The notes: generated by a model from the sequence alone, not told the origin. DNA of 64,000 nucleotides from Egibacteraceae bacterium (GCA_030447925.1 JAUJNX010000003.1:124001-188000); one strand, 5' to 3'; positions 8,749 to 18,439 are shown, numbered from the stretch's first letter. Translations and numbers: made by a program.

Positions 8749-9173
8749 ACAGTCTGTCCACGTCTCGCGTGGCCGACGGTGCCGGTGAGCAGGCGGATCT
8801 CCTCGATCATGCGGGGCCAGGCGTCGCGGGCGTCCAGGACCCGGTGCTGGCGGCGGACGCGCGCGGCGGCGACGGGGAAGGTCGCGGCGAACACGCCGGC
8901 GGCGACCGGCGGGAGCACCCCGCCGAACACCGCGAAGGCCAGCGCGGCGCCGATGGCGAACAGGACGCCCATGACGGCGAGCAGCTCCGCGACGCCGACC
9001 TCGCCGAGCCCGGACCGCTCCAGCCACGCCCGCGCCCGGGCGCCCGCGGCGGGCCGCGCCCGGGTCGGCCGCGGCCCCGCCCCCAGCCCGCTCCAGCCCA
9101 GGACGACGCCGGTGTAGAGCAGGTGGACCCCGTACGCCCCCACGAGGGTGAGCGCCAGCCCTGCCGCGGTCAC
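8652..9173 (-). pseudogene. tadB: Tad pilus membrane protein TadB, interrupted by the island
   Basis: The gene starts at GTG 9173, overlapping the tadA stop as GTGA. The N-terminal part has hydrophobic segments (ALTLVGAYGVHLLYTGVVLG; then AVMGVLFAIGAALAFAVFGG and VLPPVAAGVFAATFP) and the conserved ARDAWPRMIEEIRLLTGTVG. TadB and its paralogue TadC form the inner-membrane platform (GspF-like) of type IVc pili. A full protein has about 290-310 residues; here only about 134 remain before the frame enters the island. Without reconstitution on excision the pilus platform would be incomplete. Confidence 0.75.
8749..8785. other. Probable att junction of the island inside tadB
   Basis: On the minus strand the TadB sequence reads normally to LLTGTVG (about 8772) and then continues as HARRGQ and unrelated residues to a stop at 8652, overlapping the integrase start. 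Similarity therefore ends within roughly 8755-8775, which is where a serine-integrase crossover is expected relative to the integrase gene. The matching junction and the rest of tadB should lie to the left of this window. The exact core cannot be set from one end. Confidence 0.55.
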
Positions 9174-10582
9174 CGCCCCCCACCCCCCGGCTGCGCCACC
9201 TCGGCCGGCGCGCGGGCGCCCCAGGTGCCCGCCGTCCGGGCGGTACCGGCGCGCGCCGGCCGGCGGGGTGCGACCGCGTCGGGCCCGCCCGGGAGGGCGG
9301 CCGACCGCAGCGCGCGCAGGTCGTAGCCCGCGTCCTCGAGCGCGGGCTGCGCCCGCACGGGCAGGGTCCCGCTCCAGCGCAGGGGCGCGTCCCAGCGCTC
9401 GCGGCGGAACAGCTCGGTGACGGTGAAGGCGGTCGAGGTGGGCCCGACCTGCAGGTCCTCGACGGCGACGACCTCGGTGACCTTGACCTGGCCCTCGCGG
9501 CGGGCGCAGTGCACGACCAGGTCGACGGCCTCGCTGACCAGGCTGTTCAGCGCCGACATCGGCAGCTCGCTGGAGGTGTCCGACAGCTGCGCGACGAAGC
9601 GCAGCCGGGTCAGGGCCTGGCGCGCCGACCCCGCGTGGATGGTCGTGTAGCCCTTCACGCCCGACGACAGCGTGAGCAGGAGGGGCAGGGCCTCGCGGTC
9701 GCGGACCTCGCCGACGATGGCGACGTCGGGGGCCATGCGCAGGAACCCGGCGACCAGCCGGCGCAGGTCGACCGCGGGCCGGTCGGCGCGCGCCGCGCGC
9801 GTCTGCATCGAGGCGACGTTGGACAGCGGGATGTCGGCCTCGAAGACCTCCTCGGCGACGACCACGCGCAGCGACGGGTCCAGCTCGGCGGCGCAGCACG
9901 ACAGCATCGTGGTCTTGCCCGATCCGGGCGCCCCGGCGAAGACGATGGACAGGCGCGCGCGGACGCAGGCGCGCAGGAACTCCGCGACCGGCTGGTCGAG
10001 CATCCCGCGGTCGACCAGCTCCTTGAGGGACCGGAACGCGACGCCGGTGAACTTGCGGATGTTGACCAGGATGTGGCCGTCGCGGCCGATGTCGCCGTGG
10101 ACGATGTGCAGGCGCGCGCCGTTGTCCAGCTGGGCGTCCTGCAGCCCGTCGGCGGGGTCGAGCTTGCGGTGGGCGCCGGAGGCGTCGTCCAGGATCTTGG
10201 TCAGCGTCCGGCGGACGTGCTCGTCGTCGTGGAAGACCTCGTCGTGGTAGCCGCTGCGCCCCCGGTGGCGCTTGACGAAGACGAGGTCGGGGGCGTTGAT
10301 CATGATCTCCCAGACGTCGTCGTCGGCGAGCAGCGCCTCCAGCGGGCCGTAGCCGGCGAGGTTGCGCAGCGCCCGTTCGACGACGAGGTCGGGGTCGGTG
10401 AGGTCGAAGGCGCGCAGCCCGCGCTTGTGGTCGGCCGACCAGGCGGCGACCTCCTCCACGACCAGGGCGCGCAGCCGCTGGCGCCCCTCGTCGCGTCCCA
10501 TGTCCAGCGCGAGCCGTTTGGCCCGCAGCTGGACGTTGCGCTCGATCTCGGCGAGCGGGGACGCCCCGGTCATCTCACTCAT
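9170..10582 (-). CDS. tadA: Tad pilus assembly ATPase TadA/CpaF
   Basis: A 470-residue secretion ATPase of normal length. The N-terminal all-alpha region leads to GYGPLEALLADDDVWEIMIN, the CpaF signature, then the Walker A box GAPGSGKT at residues 217-224 and the Walker B/His region MAPDVAIVGEVRD with KGYTTIHAGSA. It hydrolyses ATP at the cytoplasmic face to drive type IVc (Flp/Tad) pilin assembly. The C-terminal about 60 residues are Pro/Ala/Arg-rich and not conserved. It is coupled to tadB by GTGA. Upstream the operon ends: the next gene is a toxin-antitoxin pair, and cpaE/cpaB lie about 30 kb away. An alternative ATG lies three codons in. Confidence 0.9.
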   Translation of the reverse strand: MSEMTGASPLAEIERNVQLRAKRLALDMGRDEGRQRLRALVVEEVAAWSADHKRGLRAFDLTDPDLVVERALRNLAGYGPLEALLADDDVWEIMINAPDLVFVKRHRGRSGYHDEVFHDDEHVRRTLTKILDDASGAHRKLDPADGLQDAQLDNGARLHIVHGDIGRDGHILVNIRKFTGVAFRSLKELVDRGMLDQPVAEFLRACVRARLSIVFAGAPGSGKTTMLSCCAAELDPSLRVVVAEEVFEADIPLSNVASMQTRAARADRPAVDLRRLVAGFLRMAPDVAIVGEVRDREALPLLLTLSSGVKGYTTIHAGSARQALTRLRFVAQLSDTSSELPMSALNSLVSEAVDLVVHCARREGQVKVTEVVAVEDLQVGPTSTAFTVTELFRRERWDAPLRWSGTLPVRAQPALEDAGYDLRALRSAALPGGPDAVAPRRPARAGTARTAGTWGARAPAEVAQPGGGGR

Positions 10583-10653
10583 CAGCCGCGAGCTTGCCAG
10601 CCGCCCGTCAGGTCCTCGCGTGTCCCACAGGACAGGAGAACCACCGACGTGCG

Positions 10654-11049
10654 TCAGTCAGCCTGCTCGCCGAACTCCCCCACCGTCATGATCCTCACGC
10701 CCGCGTGCCGTTCCAGAACCAGCAGATCCTTGTCCCCGGTCACGATGACGTCTTCGGACCCGGCGACCGCCGCCGCGAGCACGTGGTCGTCGTCCGCGTC
10801 GCGAGCGACCGCGGGCACCTCCTCGGGTACAGCCAGGTCGACGGCCGCCTCCAGCTCCTCCCGCACCAGCCGAGCGCGTGCCCGTCCGAACCTGAAGCGG
10901 TCGCGGAGCTTGTCCTCCAGCTCGTCCAGCAGCGTCTCGCTGCTGGCCATGTCGAACGACCCGTCCAGGCCGCGCCGCAGCGGCTGCTCCGGCACCCCGC
11001 CGAACAGCAGCGCCGAGATCAGGACGTTGGGGTCAAGGACGACCCGCAC
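10654..11049 (-). CDS. PIN-domain toxin (putative ribonuclease)
   Basis: A 131-residue protein from GTG 11049. It opens MRVVLDPNVLISALLFGG, with the first PIN aspartate in LDPN and COG1569-like features, has a middle ETLLDELEDKL acidic pair, and ends with ARDADDDHVLAAAVAG and VTGDKDLLVL, which supply the remaining metal-binding aspartates. PIN toxins cleave RNA. The ribbon-helix-helix gene directly upstream, separated by one base, is its likely antitoxin. All active-site acids are present. Confidence 0.85.
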   Translation of the reverse strand: MRVVLDPNVLISALLFGGVPEQPLRRGLDGSFDMASSETLLDELEDKLRDRFRFGRARARLVREELEAAVDLAVPEEVPAVARDADDDHVLAAAVAGSEDVIVTGDKDLLVLERHAGVRIMTVGEFGEQAD

Positions 11050-11050
11050 G

Positions 11051-11302
11051 TCACCGGCGGCGTCGCGCGCGCCGGTCCTCCACGACCGCCTCGAGCACCT
11101 CGTCCTCGGTCACGCCGGTGCGTTCGGCCACCTGCTTGCCGTAGGCGAACAGCCGGTCCCACCGCTGCCTGCGGCGCAGGTATTGCCGCGCCGCCTCCCG
11201 GTACAGCTCGCTGCGGCTGCGCCCCTCCGCCTCGGCCGCCCGGTCGATCTCCCGAGCCAACTCGGGCGGCGCCGAGATGGTCACGGTCCTCGCCACGTCC
11301 AT
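11051..11302 (-). CDS. Ribbon-helix-helix antitoxin
   Basis: An 83-residue protein starting MDVARTVTISAPPELAREID, the beta strand and first helix of a CopG/Arc-type ribbon-helix-helix domain, followed by SRSELYREAARQYL. The C-terminal half (DRLFAYGKQVAERTGVTEDEV) would contact the toxin. The module would repress its own promoter and neutralise the PIN protein by binding it. The start is preceded by a GGAAGGGTGC ribosome binding stretch. Confidence 0.85.
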   Translation of the reverse strand: MDVARTVTISAPPELAREIDRAAEAEGRSRSELYREAARQYLRRRQRWDRLFAYGKQVAERTGVTEDEVLEAVVEDRRARRRR

Positions 11303-11408
11303 CAGCGCACCCTTCCTGTAACAAGCTGTCATACAAGGCAGACGGATAAAGTCGACCCCCTTGGGTGGTGAGGTGGCCGAGGGCCGGGTGTGGGATGCTG
11401 GGGCGGTG

Positions 11409-11798
11409 ATGGAGCGCAACGTCGTCGGTGGCGAGCTGGAAGCGTGCGGGACCGAGCCGCTGACCGGCTTCTTCCGCGACGGCTCCTGCAGCACCGGACC
11501 GGACGACGTCGGGAGCCACACCATCTGCGCCGTCGTGACCGGCGAGTTCCTGGAGCACCAGCGCAGCATCGGCAACGACCTCAGCACGCCGCGACCTGCG
11601 TATCGCTTCCCGGGACTCGTGCCGGGGGACCGCTGGTGCGTCACGGCCCGGAACTGGGCCCGGGCGCACCGCGACGGGGCCGCCGCGCCGGTCGTGCTGG
11701 CGTCCACCAACGAGGCGGTGCTGCGGGTCGTGCCGCTCGCGACGCTGCGGCAGCACGCCGTCGACGTCCCGGCCGACCCGAGCCCGCTCGAGCCCTAG
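11409..11798 (+). CDS. DUF2237 family protein
   Basis: A 129-residue protein. The sequence ERNVVGGELEACGTEPLTGFF, DGSCSTGPDDVGSHTICAVVT and PGDRWCVTA matches the small, highly conserved DUF2237 family with its invariant glycines and cysteines. Biochemical function is unknown. The start ATG at 11409 matches the family N-terminus. Its TAG stop lies inside the CTAG target of the adjacent insertion sequence, so the element sits directly after the gene without damaging it. Confidence 0.9.
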   Translation: MERNVVGGELEACGTEPLTGFFRDGSCSTGPDDVGSHTICAVVTGEFLEHQRSIGNDLSTPRPAYRFPGLVPGDRWCVTARNWARAHRDGAAAPVVLASTNEAVLRVVPLATLRQHAVDVPADPSPLEP

Positions 11799-12842
11799 GT
11801 GTAGTTCCTCGGGAGATTGCAGACGAGGTGAGAGCCTCCCGCCTGGTTCTTCTCACGGTTCCGGGCAAGGAGGCTCTCGTGGCGCATCGTAGTCACCCGC
11901 GTGCGGTGTTGACCGTGGCTGCCCCGCAGGTTGTTGGTGGACAGGGTCCGCCGGCAGGGCTGGGCACCTGCGGTAGCGGCCGAGGCGCTGGGCTGTTCGC
12001 GGGCGACGGCATACAAGTGGCTGGCCCGCTACGACGCCGAGGGCGACGCCGGGTTGGCCGACCGCTCGTGCCGGCCGCACCACAGCCCCGGGCGGCTGTC
12101 GCCACAGCGGGAGCAGGCGATCCTTGACCGGCGCGCCGCGACGCTGGAAGGGCCCCACCGGATCGGCTGGGCGTTGGGCGAAGCCCGCTCCACGGTGCAC
12201 CGGGTACTACGCCGTCACGGCATGCCGCGGCTGGCCGACATCGACCGGCCCACCCGCACGGTAGTGCGCTACCAGCGCGACAGCCCCGGCGAGCTGGTCC
12301 ACGTCGACGTCAAAAAGCAAGGGCGTATCCCTGATGGCGGCGGCTGGCAGGCGCTGGGCCGCCAGGTCGGCCGCCGCAACCGCAGCGGCGTCGGATTTGA
12401 CTACCTGCACAGCGCGGTGGACGACCACAGCCGCGTCGCCTACATCGAGGCGCACCCCGACGAGCGCAAAGACACCGCCGCCGGGTTCTTCGCCCGGGCG
12501 ATCGCCTGGTTCGCCGCCCATGGCATCACCGTCCAGCAGGTCATGACCGACAACGCCATGGCCTACCGCTCGGCGGCCGTCGCCGGCGTCCTGACCGCCC
12601 CCACGACGTCCAGCACCTGCGCACCCGCGCCTACCGCCCCCAGACCAACGGCAAGGTCGAGCGGCTCAACCTCACCCTCAAGCACGAATGGGCCTACGCC
12701 ACCGCCTACACCAGCAACCAGGACCGCCTCGACGACCTGGACCGCTGGCTGCACCACTACAACTGGCACCGACCCCACATGGCCCACCAAGGAGGCACAC
12801 CCATGTCAGCCGTCAACAACCTCCCGGCGAAGCACACCTAGG
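11794..12842. mobile_element. IS481-family insertion sequence with target duplication
   Basis: The element spans 11800-12836 (1,037 bp), beginning TGT and ending ACA. The ends form an imperfect inverted repeat of about 28 bp (left TGTAGTTCCTCGGGAG, right complement TGTGCTTCGCCGGGAG, then shared TTG and GACG). It is flanked by the 6-bp direct repeat CCTAGG at 11794-11799 and 12837-12842. IS481 is known to target NCTAGN with a 6-bp duplication, so sequence and family knowledge agree. It sits between DUF2237 and selO without disrupting either. Confidence 0.85.
11879..12841 (+). pseudogene. IS481-family transposase, two frameshifts
   Basis: An N-terminal fragment (VAHRSHPRAVLTVAAPQ from GTG 11879) is out of frame with the main part, which begins near 11931 with LLVDRVRRQGW and a helix-turn-helix CSRATAYKWLARYDAEG. 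The DDE domain follows: LVHVDVKKQGRIPDGGGW, SAVDDHSRVAYIE (second Asp) and MTDNAMAYRS. After about 12600 the frame changes again to HLRTRAYRPQTNGKVERLNL, which holds the catalytic Glu. The DDE residues are all present but in different frames, so the protein should be inactive unless the indels are base-calling errors. The 'HVDVKKQGRIPDGGGWR' style is typical of actinobacterial IS481 transposases. Confidence 0.8.
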
Positions 12843-12851
12843 CCGTGGCGC

Positions 12852-14315
12852 TCAGGTGCCGCAGAAGGTCCGGTAGGCGCCGAAGTCCTGCGGGGCGGGG
12901 GCGGCGTAGCGCTGGAGGCCCGGGCGCTCGTCGTAGGGGGCGGTGACGGCGTCCAGGAGCCGTTCGAACGGCTCGAGGTCGCCGTCGGTGGCGGCGGCGA
13001 GGGCCTCCTCGACCAGGTGGTTGCGGGGGATGTAGGCGGGGTTGACCCGGTCCATCACCGCGGCGGCCGGACCCAGGGCGCGCCAGCGCTGCGCCCAGGC
13101 GTCGAAGCCCTCGAGGTCGAGGAACAGGCCGCGGGCCGGCTCGGCGTCCCCGCGCGCGGCGGTGCCGAGGTGGCGGAAGAACGACGTGTGGTCGACGTGG
13201 CTGTGCTGGAGCAGGGCGAGCAGCTCGTCGACCAGCGGCGCGGTCACCGCGTCGTCGACGCCGTCGGGCAGGCCCAGCTTGGCCCGCATGCCGGCCGACC
13301 AGGCCGCGCTGTACTGCCCGCCGAACGCGCCGAGTGACGCCACCGCGAGCTCGACCGCCTGCTCCTGGTCGTCGTCGAACAGGGGCAGCAGCGCCTCGGC
13401 GAGCCGGGCGAGGTTCCACTGCGCCACGACCGGCTGGTTGCCGTAGGCGTAGCGCCCGCCCGCGTCGATCGAGCTGTAGACCGTCCCCGGGTCGAAGGCT
13501 TCCATGAACGCGCAGGGCCCGTAGTCGATGGTCTCGCCGGAGATCGTCATGTTGTCGGTGTTCATCACCCCGTGGACGAACCCGACGAGCATCCACCGCG
13601 CCACCAGCGACGCCTGGGCGGCGATCACGGCATCGAAGAGGGCGAGGTGGGGCCGCTCGGCCGCCGCGGCGCCGGGGTGGTGCCGGGCGATCGCGTGGTC
13701 GGCGAGGCGGCGCAGGAGGTCGACGTCGCCGGTGACCCTGGCGTACTCGAAGCTGCCCACCCGCAAGTGGCTGCTCGCGACCCGGGCGAGCACGGCGCCG
13801 GGCAGCAGGGTCTCGCGGCGCACCGGGCGGCCCGTCGCGACCACCGCGAGGGACCGGGTCGTGGGGATCCCGAGGGCGTGCATGGCTTCGCTGACGACGT
13901 ACTCGCGCAGCATCGGACCGACCGCCGCCTGGCCGTCCCCGCCGCGCGCGAACGGCGTGCGCCCGGCGCCCTTGAGGTGGAGGTCGCGGAGGGCACCGCC
14001 CGCGTCGACGACCTCGCCGAGCAGGAGCGCCCGCCCGTCACCCAGCCGCGGGACGAACCCGCCGAACTGGTGCCCGGCGTACGCCTGCGCCACCGGCGTG
14101 GCCCCCCGCGGGACGAGGTTGCCGACCAGCAGTCGCAGGCCGTCGGAGCTGCGCAGCCAGGCGGGGTCGAGACCGAGTTCCGCGGCCAGCGGCTCGTTGA
14201 GCACCAGCAGCCGCGGGTCGGGCACCTCCTGGGCCCGCCAGGGAACGGCCATCTCCCCGAACTCGCGGGCGAAGCGGTCGTCAAGACCCAGGGCCGGTGC
14301 CGGTGCGACGCTCAT
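12852..14315 (-). CDS. selO: SelO family protein adenylyltransferase (YdiU/UPF0061)
   Basis: A 487-residue pseudokinase-fold enzyme that transfers AMP to Ser/Thr/Tyr residues of proteins, linked to redox homeostasis. Visible family blocks: [72 protein letters not shown] and [13 protein letters not shown]. The HGVMNTDN block carries the metal-binding Asn/Asp. The protein ends FCGT, the position of the C-terminal redox cysteine (selenocysteine in eukaryotes). The start at ATG 14315 matches the family opening; an upstream in-frame extension looks non-coding. Confidence 0.93.
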   Translation of the reverse strand: MSVAPAPALGLDDRFAREFGEMAVPWRAQEVPDPRLLVLNEPLAAELGLDPAWLRSSDGLRLLVGNLVPRGATPVAQAYAGHQFGGFVPRLGDGRALLLGEVVDAGGALRDLHLKGAGRTPFARGGDGQAAVGPMLREYVVSEAMHALGIPTTRSLAVVATGRPVRRETLLPGAVLARVASSHLRVGSFEYARVTGDVDLLRRLADHAIARHHPGAAAAERPHLALFDAVIAAQASLVARWMLVGFVHGVMNTDNMTISGETIDYGPCAFMEAFDPGTVYSSIDAGGRYAYGNQPVVAQWNLARLAEALLPLFDDDQEQAVELAVASLGAFGGQYSAAWSAGMRAKLGLPDGVDDAVTAPLVDELLALLQHSHVDHTSFFRHLGTAARGDAEPARGLFLDLEGFDAWAQRWRALGPAAAVMDRVNPAYIPRNHLVEEALAAATDGDLEPFERLLDAVTAPYDERPGLQRYAAPAPQDFGAYRTFCGT

Positions 14316-14409
14316 CCCACCGAGGGTACGTGGGCCCACCCCGACCGGCCAGCGGTCGCCGCAGGCGGGGGCCGGCCCCGTGGGGCCGGCCACCCGGTGT
14401 TCGTGCGGG

Positions 14410-15999
14410 TCAGGGGGCGGGGACGGCCGCCGGGGTGGCGGTGCCGGTGAAGTACTTGCGGGCCTCGTCGTAGGCCCAGTAGCCGACGGACGCGCCGTTG
14501 GCGCGGCCGTGCATGTCGCCGCTCTCGAAGTGGATGCCGCCCCACCGGCGGGACATCCCCGACTGGTTGGAGGCGTCCAGCAGGTTCTTCCACGTCAGCG
14601 TCACGTCCCTGGCGGGCGTGCCCGCGTGGGTGGCGGTGCGCGGTTCGAACAGGGAGCTCCCCGCGGGGATGGTCACCTGGGCGCGGAAGTTGTCCGTGCC
14701 GGTGAAGGCGATGATCGCGATCCGGCCCGCCGCGCTGAACGTGGAGTGGCCGGAGGTGTACTCGGGGAACGGCGGCGTGACGACGTGCGGGGCCTGGTAG
14801 GGGAGCCACTGCTCGGCGGGGACCATGCCGTACCCGCGGTAGGGCCCGAGCCAGGAGTTGATCCGCTGGCCCCGGTAGTGGTGCCGGATGGCGGTGATCG
14901 GGCGCCAGTAGTCGTGCTCGTACTTCGCGGACCAGGAGGAGATGCCGGCGTCCAGGAGGGCGTTGCCCAGGACGAAGAACATCTTCGCGTCGGTGTCGAG
15001 GGTGTGGCGGTTCCTGCGGGACAGGGCCTGCGCGATGACCGCCCAGTGGCCCGGCGGGAACTCGGTGCCCGGGCCGTCCGCCCAGTACTCGGCCGCCGCC
15101 TTCTCGGCGTCGGTGAGGTTGCTGGTGTCCGCGAGGGCCAGCTCGATGTCCTCGGTGTCGTCAGCCGGAGGCCGCGGGGGCATGAACTGGTTGGGTGCGT
15201 CGAGGGCGAACGACCGCACGTTGCGCCAGTGCGGCGTGAGCGGGTTCTGGACCGCGTAGTCGGGCGCGGGGCAGGTGCCGGCCGGCGGGATGATGGGCTT
15301 GCCGGCGTCGCGACCGGTCGGGGTCAGGACGCAGAGCGGGTGCCAGGACCGGGGCAGTGGGGGCTCGTTCCACGCCCGCTCCGGGGTGTAGCCCGTCGTG
15401 TCCGCGTAGTTGCCGGACTGGTTGGCGCCGTCGTTCGCGCGGGAGGCGATGACCGCGTCGGCGGCCCGCGCTCCCACCTGGGCCGCGGCCGTGGGCGTCG
15501 TCCCGTCGCTGCGGTAGCCCAGCGCCTCCATCTGCCCGGCGAAGTTGACCTCGCCGATCCTGGGGTAGCGGCCGGCCGGGAAGAGGTTCTGCAGCACGCG
15601 GTAGGCCGCGTAGCTGATCGCCTCCTTCTTGTTGGCCTCGTTGCGCTCCGCCTCCGGGCGGCGCTCGTTGCCGTTCACGAGGGTGGGGACGGCGGTGGCG
15701 TCGTATGCGGCCCATGCGTCGTAGGTGGCCGTGTGCAGGACGCCGATGGCCCGCGAGGTGATCGTGGGGCCCGTCTGGCCGGGGTGCAGGCGGATCGCCT
15801 GGAGCAGTTCCTCGTTCCAGAGCAGGATCGCGTTGTCCTTGGCCGGGTCCGGGGGGTAGCCGTTGATGGGCCAGCGCGTCCCGGGGTTGTTGCTGTCCGG
15901 GGGTGCGGCCGACGCGGGTTCCGCGCTCAGCAGCGCGCCCGCGCAGGACAGGACCAGGGCGAGGACCACCACCAGGGTCGTCGCCGGCTTCGCATTCAT
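14410..15999 (-). CDS. Secreted vanadium-dependent haloperoxidase / PAP2-type phosphatase
   Basis: A 529-residue protein with an N-terminal signal peptide ([19 protein letters not shown], cleavage near SAEPASAAP). The vanadate/phosphate site signatures are visible: [25 protein letters not shown], and [19 protein letters not shown] (Arg and His of the last motif). The fold is used either to oxidise halides with peroxide or as a phosphatase, and sequence alone does not decide. It lies 220 bp downstream of the lasso exporter on the same strand, so co-expression is possible. Start chosen at the only ATG followed by a normal signal peptide. Confidence 0.82.
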   Translation of the reverse strand: MNAKPATTLVVVLALVLSCAGALLSAEPASAAPPDSNNPGTRWPINGYPPDPAKDNAILLWNEELLQAIRLHPGQTGPTITSRAIGVLHTATYDAWAAYDATAVPTLVNGNERRPEAERNEANKKEAISYAAYRVLQNLFPAGRYPRIGEVNFAGQMEALGYRSDGTTPTAAAQVGARAADAVIASRANDGANQSGNYADTTGYTPERAWNEPPLPRSWHPLCVLTPTGRDAGKPIIPPAGTCPAPDYAVQNPLTPHWRNVRSFALDAPNQFMPPRPPADDTEDIELALADTSNLTDAEKAAAEYWADGPGTEFPPGHWAVIAQALSRRNRHTLDTDAKMFFVLGNALLDAGISSWSAKYEHDYWRPITAIRHHYRGQRINSWLGPYRGYGMVPAEQWLPYQAPHVVTPPFPEYTSGHSTFSAAGRIAIIAFTGTDNFRAQVTIPAGSSLFEPRTATHAGTPARDVTLTWKNLLDASNQSGMSRRWGGIHFESGDMHGRANGASVGYWAYDEARKYFTGTATPAAVPAP

Positions 16000-16220
16000 G
16001 CGCTCTCCAGCCTTTCGGGGGTGCGCGCCGCGTGCTTGCGCACGCCACCGCACGGGAGGGATGGGGACGATCGGGGCCCGCCCCGCCAGATGCCCGCCGC
16101 GCGGGGGGAGACGGCCATGAGTGGGCCACGTGCCCGGGGAGCAGTCAATGGCGACCACGCGGAAGGTGGGCGCCGACACTGCTTCAACTGTCCGGACGGA
16201 CGGGTACATGGGAGAGGTGG

Positions 16221-18020
16221 TCAGGTTTGCGCGGCGAGGAGCTGGGTAGTGGCCAACCGTTCGTAGAGGTCGCTGCCCTCCATCAGCTCCTCGTGGGTGC
16301 CCATCGCGCGCACCTCGCCGTCCTCGACCACGATGATCCGGTCGGCGCTGGTCACCGTGGACAGCCGGTGGGCGACGACCAGGACAGTCGTGGTGACCGC
16401 CACCGCCTCGGCGAGGTCGCGCAGCGCGAGCTCGTTGACCGCGTCGAGCTGCGAGGTGGCCTCGTCGAGCAGGAGGATGCGGGGCCGGCGCAGCAGCGCG
16501 CGGGCGATGGCGATGCGCTGCCGCTCGCCGCCGGACAGCGTGGTGCCCCGGTGGCCGATGGGGCTGTCCAGGCCGTCCGCCGCGCCCTCGAGCAGGTCGT
16601 CCAGCCGTGTGAGGGTGAGGACGGCCCGCAGGTCGTCGTCGCCGACGCCCGGCGTCGCCAGGCACAGGTTCTCCCGCAGCGTCCCCGCCAGGATCGGCGC
16701 GTCCTGCTCCACGTAGCCGATCGCCGCGCGCAGCTCCTCCAGCGGCCAGTCGCGGACGTCGACGCCGTCGACGGTGATCGCGCCGCTGTCGGGCTCGTAG
16801 TAGCGCTCCAGCAGCGCGAAGACGGTGGACTTGCCGGTGCCGGAGGGTCCGACGATCGCCGTCAGGCCCCCCGCCGGCAGCGCGAAGCTGAGGCCGCGGT
16901 GCACCCAGACGTCGTCGGCGTCCGGGTAGCGGAACCACACGTCGTGGAAGGCCACCGCCGCGGGTGCGTGGTAGGTGTCCGGCGCAAGCGGGGCCGGGCC
17001 GTCGCCGGCCAGCGGCTCGGTGGGCAGCTCCTGCAGCTCGCGCATGCGGACCACGGCCGCCAGCCCCGACTGCAGCTGCGTGACGCCGTTGGCCAGCGCC
17101 GAGACCGGCTCGCTGAGGAGGAACAGGTACAGCAAGAAGGCGATCAGGGAGGACACCGGCAGCACGCCCGCCGCCACGCGGACACCCCCGACGCCGAGCA
17201 CGGCCAGGAACGACACCTGGACCGCCAGCGCGGCGCTGGCCTCCATCGCTGCGGTCCAGCGCGCCACCTCGACGCCCCGCCGCCAGGCCACGCGGGCGGC
17301 ATCGCCGACCGCCGTCTCCTCCCGCTGCTCCGCGCCGCTGGCCTTGACGGTGCGGAACGCCCCCAGGGTGCGCTCCAGCTCGGCGCCGATGTGCCCCACC
17401 GCCGCCTGCGACCGCTGCGTCGCACCGCGGATCCGCGGCACGACCAGCACGAGCGCGAGGGCGTTCAGGGCCAGCACCCCCAGCGTCACCAGCAGCAGCA
17501 CGGCGTCCAGCGCCGCCATCACCGCCAGCGAGCCAACCAGCACGAACACCGCGTTGACCGACTGCACCAGCCCGTAGGTGCTCACGCTGCGCAGCAGGGT
17601 CGTGTCGGAGGTGACGCGCGACAGCAGGTCACCCGGCTCGAGGCGGTCCACGGCGCCCACCCGCAGGCGCAGCAGCTGGTGGACGAGGCGCTGGCGGGCC
17701 GTCAGCACCACGCTCTCGGCCGCGCGCCCCAGCACGTACAGCCCCGCCGCGCTGAGCGCCGCGCCGCCCAGGGTCACCACCGTGAGCAGCGCGACCGGAC
17801 CCACCAGCGCCCCGCGCTCGCCCAGCGTCTCGACCACCAGCTTGGCCGCCAGCGGCTGGGCGAGGGCCGCGAGCCCGCCCAGGAAGCCGAGCGCGCCGCC
17901 GCCGAGCAGCGTCCACCGGTAGGGGCGGACGTAGGCGAGCAGCAGGCGCCACGCCGGCCGCCGACCCGCGCGCCGCGGGAGGCCGCTGCGGGTCCTGGTG
18001 GTGGTGAGCGGCGTGGCCAC
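16221..18020 (-). CDS. Lasso peptide ABC exporter (fused permease-ATPase)
   Basis: A 599-residue ABC half-transporter. The N-terminal about 330 residues hold six predicted membrane helices. The ATPase domain has Walker A GPSGTGKST, the signature LSGGERQRIAIARALL, Walker B RILLLDEATSQLD and the H-loop VVAHRLSTV. It starts six bases after the stop of the leader peptidase gene and ends the lasso operon, so it most likely exports the mature peptide and gives self-immunity. The downstream haloperoxidase may be read through from it. Confidence 0.88.
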   Translation of the reverse strand: MATPLTTTRTRSGLPRRAGRRPAWRLLLAYVRPYRWTLLGGGALGFLGGLAALAQPLAAKLVVETLGERGALVGPVALLTVVTLGGAALSAAGLYVLGRAAESVVLTARQRLVHQLLRLRVGAVDRLEPGDLLSRVTSDTTLLRSVSTYGLVQSVNAVFVLVGSLAVMAALDAVLLLVTLGVLALNALALVLVVPRIRGATQRSQAAVGHIGAELERTLGAFRTVKASGAEQREETAVGDAARVAWRRGVEVARWTAAMEASAALAVQVSFLAVLGVGGVRVAAGVLPVSSLIAFLLYLFLLSEPVSALANGVTQLQSGLAAVVRMRELQELPTEPLAGDGPAPLAPDTYHAPAAVAFHDVWFRYPDADDVWVHRGLSFALPAGGLTAIVGPSGTGKSTVFALLERYYEPDSGAITVDGVDVRDWPLEELRAAIGYVEQDAPILAGTLRENLCLATPGVGDDDLRAVLTLTRLDDLLEGAADGLDSPIGHRGTTLSGGERQRIAIARALLRRPRILLLDEATSQLDAVNELALRDLAEAVAVTTTVLVVAHRLSTVTSADRIIVVEDGEVRAMGTHEELMEGSDLYERLATTQLLAAQT

Positions 18021-18026
18021 GACGGG

Positions 18027-18437
18027 TCAGGACACCCGGAACAGGGTGCGGAAGTAGTCCGCCGGGTAGTCCTCGCCCACCATCCGCCCCTCGGCCTCCA
18101 CCCAGGCGTGCGCGCCGAACGGGGGCACCCGGCGCACCCCGACGCACCAGGTCGCCCAGCCGCCGTCCAGCCGGGTCAGCAGGACGGTCGCCAGGGAGCG
18201 CGGCAGGCAGCCCTCGCGCGCGGCGCAGGTGAGGCTCACGCCCACGACGGCGTCCCGCGACGCCTGCACCTGCGCGGCGGTGGCGGGCCGCGCCCCGCGC
18301 CGCAGCCGGCTCAGCACTGCGCGGATGCGCCCGGGCGGCTGGGTGGCGAGGAGCCGGGCGGCGCCCACGACGCACAGGGCCAGGACGCGGCGCGGCAGCG
18401 GCACCGCGCCCCGACGGCGCAGCAGCGCCTCGTGCAT
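18027..18437 (-). CDS. lasB2: Lasso leader peptidase B2 (transglutaminase-like)
   Basis: A 136-residue protein of the B2 family that removes the precursor leader. The cysteine-protease triad is visible: Cys in EGCLPRSLA, His in FGAHAWVE and Asp in MVGEDYP. The N-terminal half is hydrophobic (VLALCVVGAARLLA). A GTG two codons upstream at 18443 overlaps the RRE gene stop as GTGA and is an equally good start. It acts with the RRE protein, which brings in the precursor. Confidence 0.88.
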   Translation of the reverse strand: MHEALLRRRGAVPLPRRVLALCVVGAARLLATQPPGRIRAVLSRLRRGARPATAAQVQASRDAVVGVSLTCAAREGCLPRSLATVLLTRLDGGWATWCVGVRRVPPFGAHAWVEAEGRMVGEDYPADYFRTLFRVS

Positions 18438-18439
18438 GC

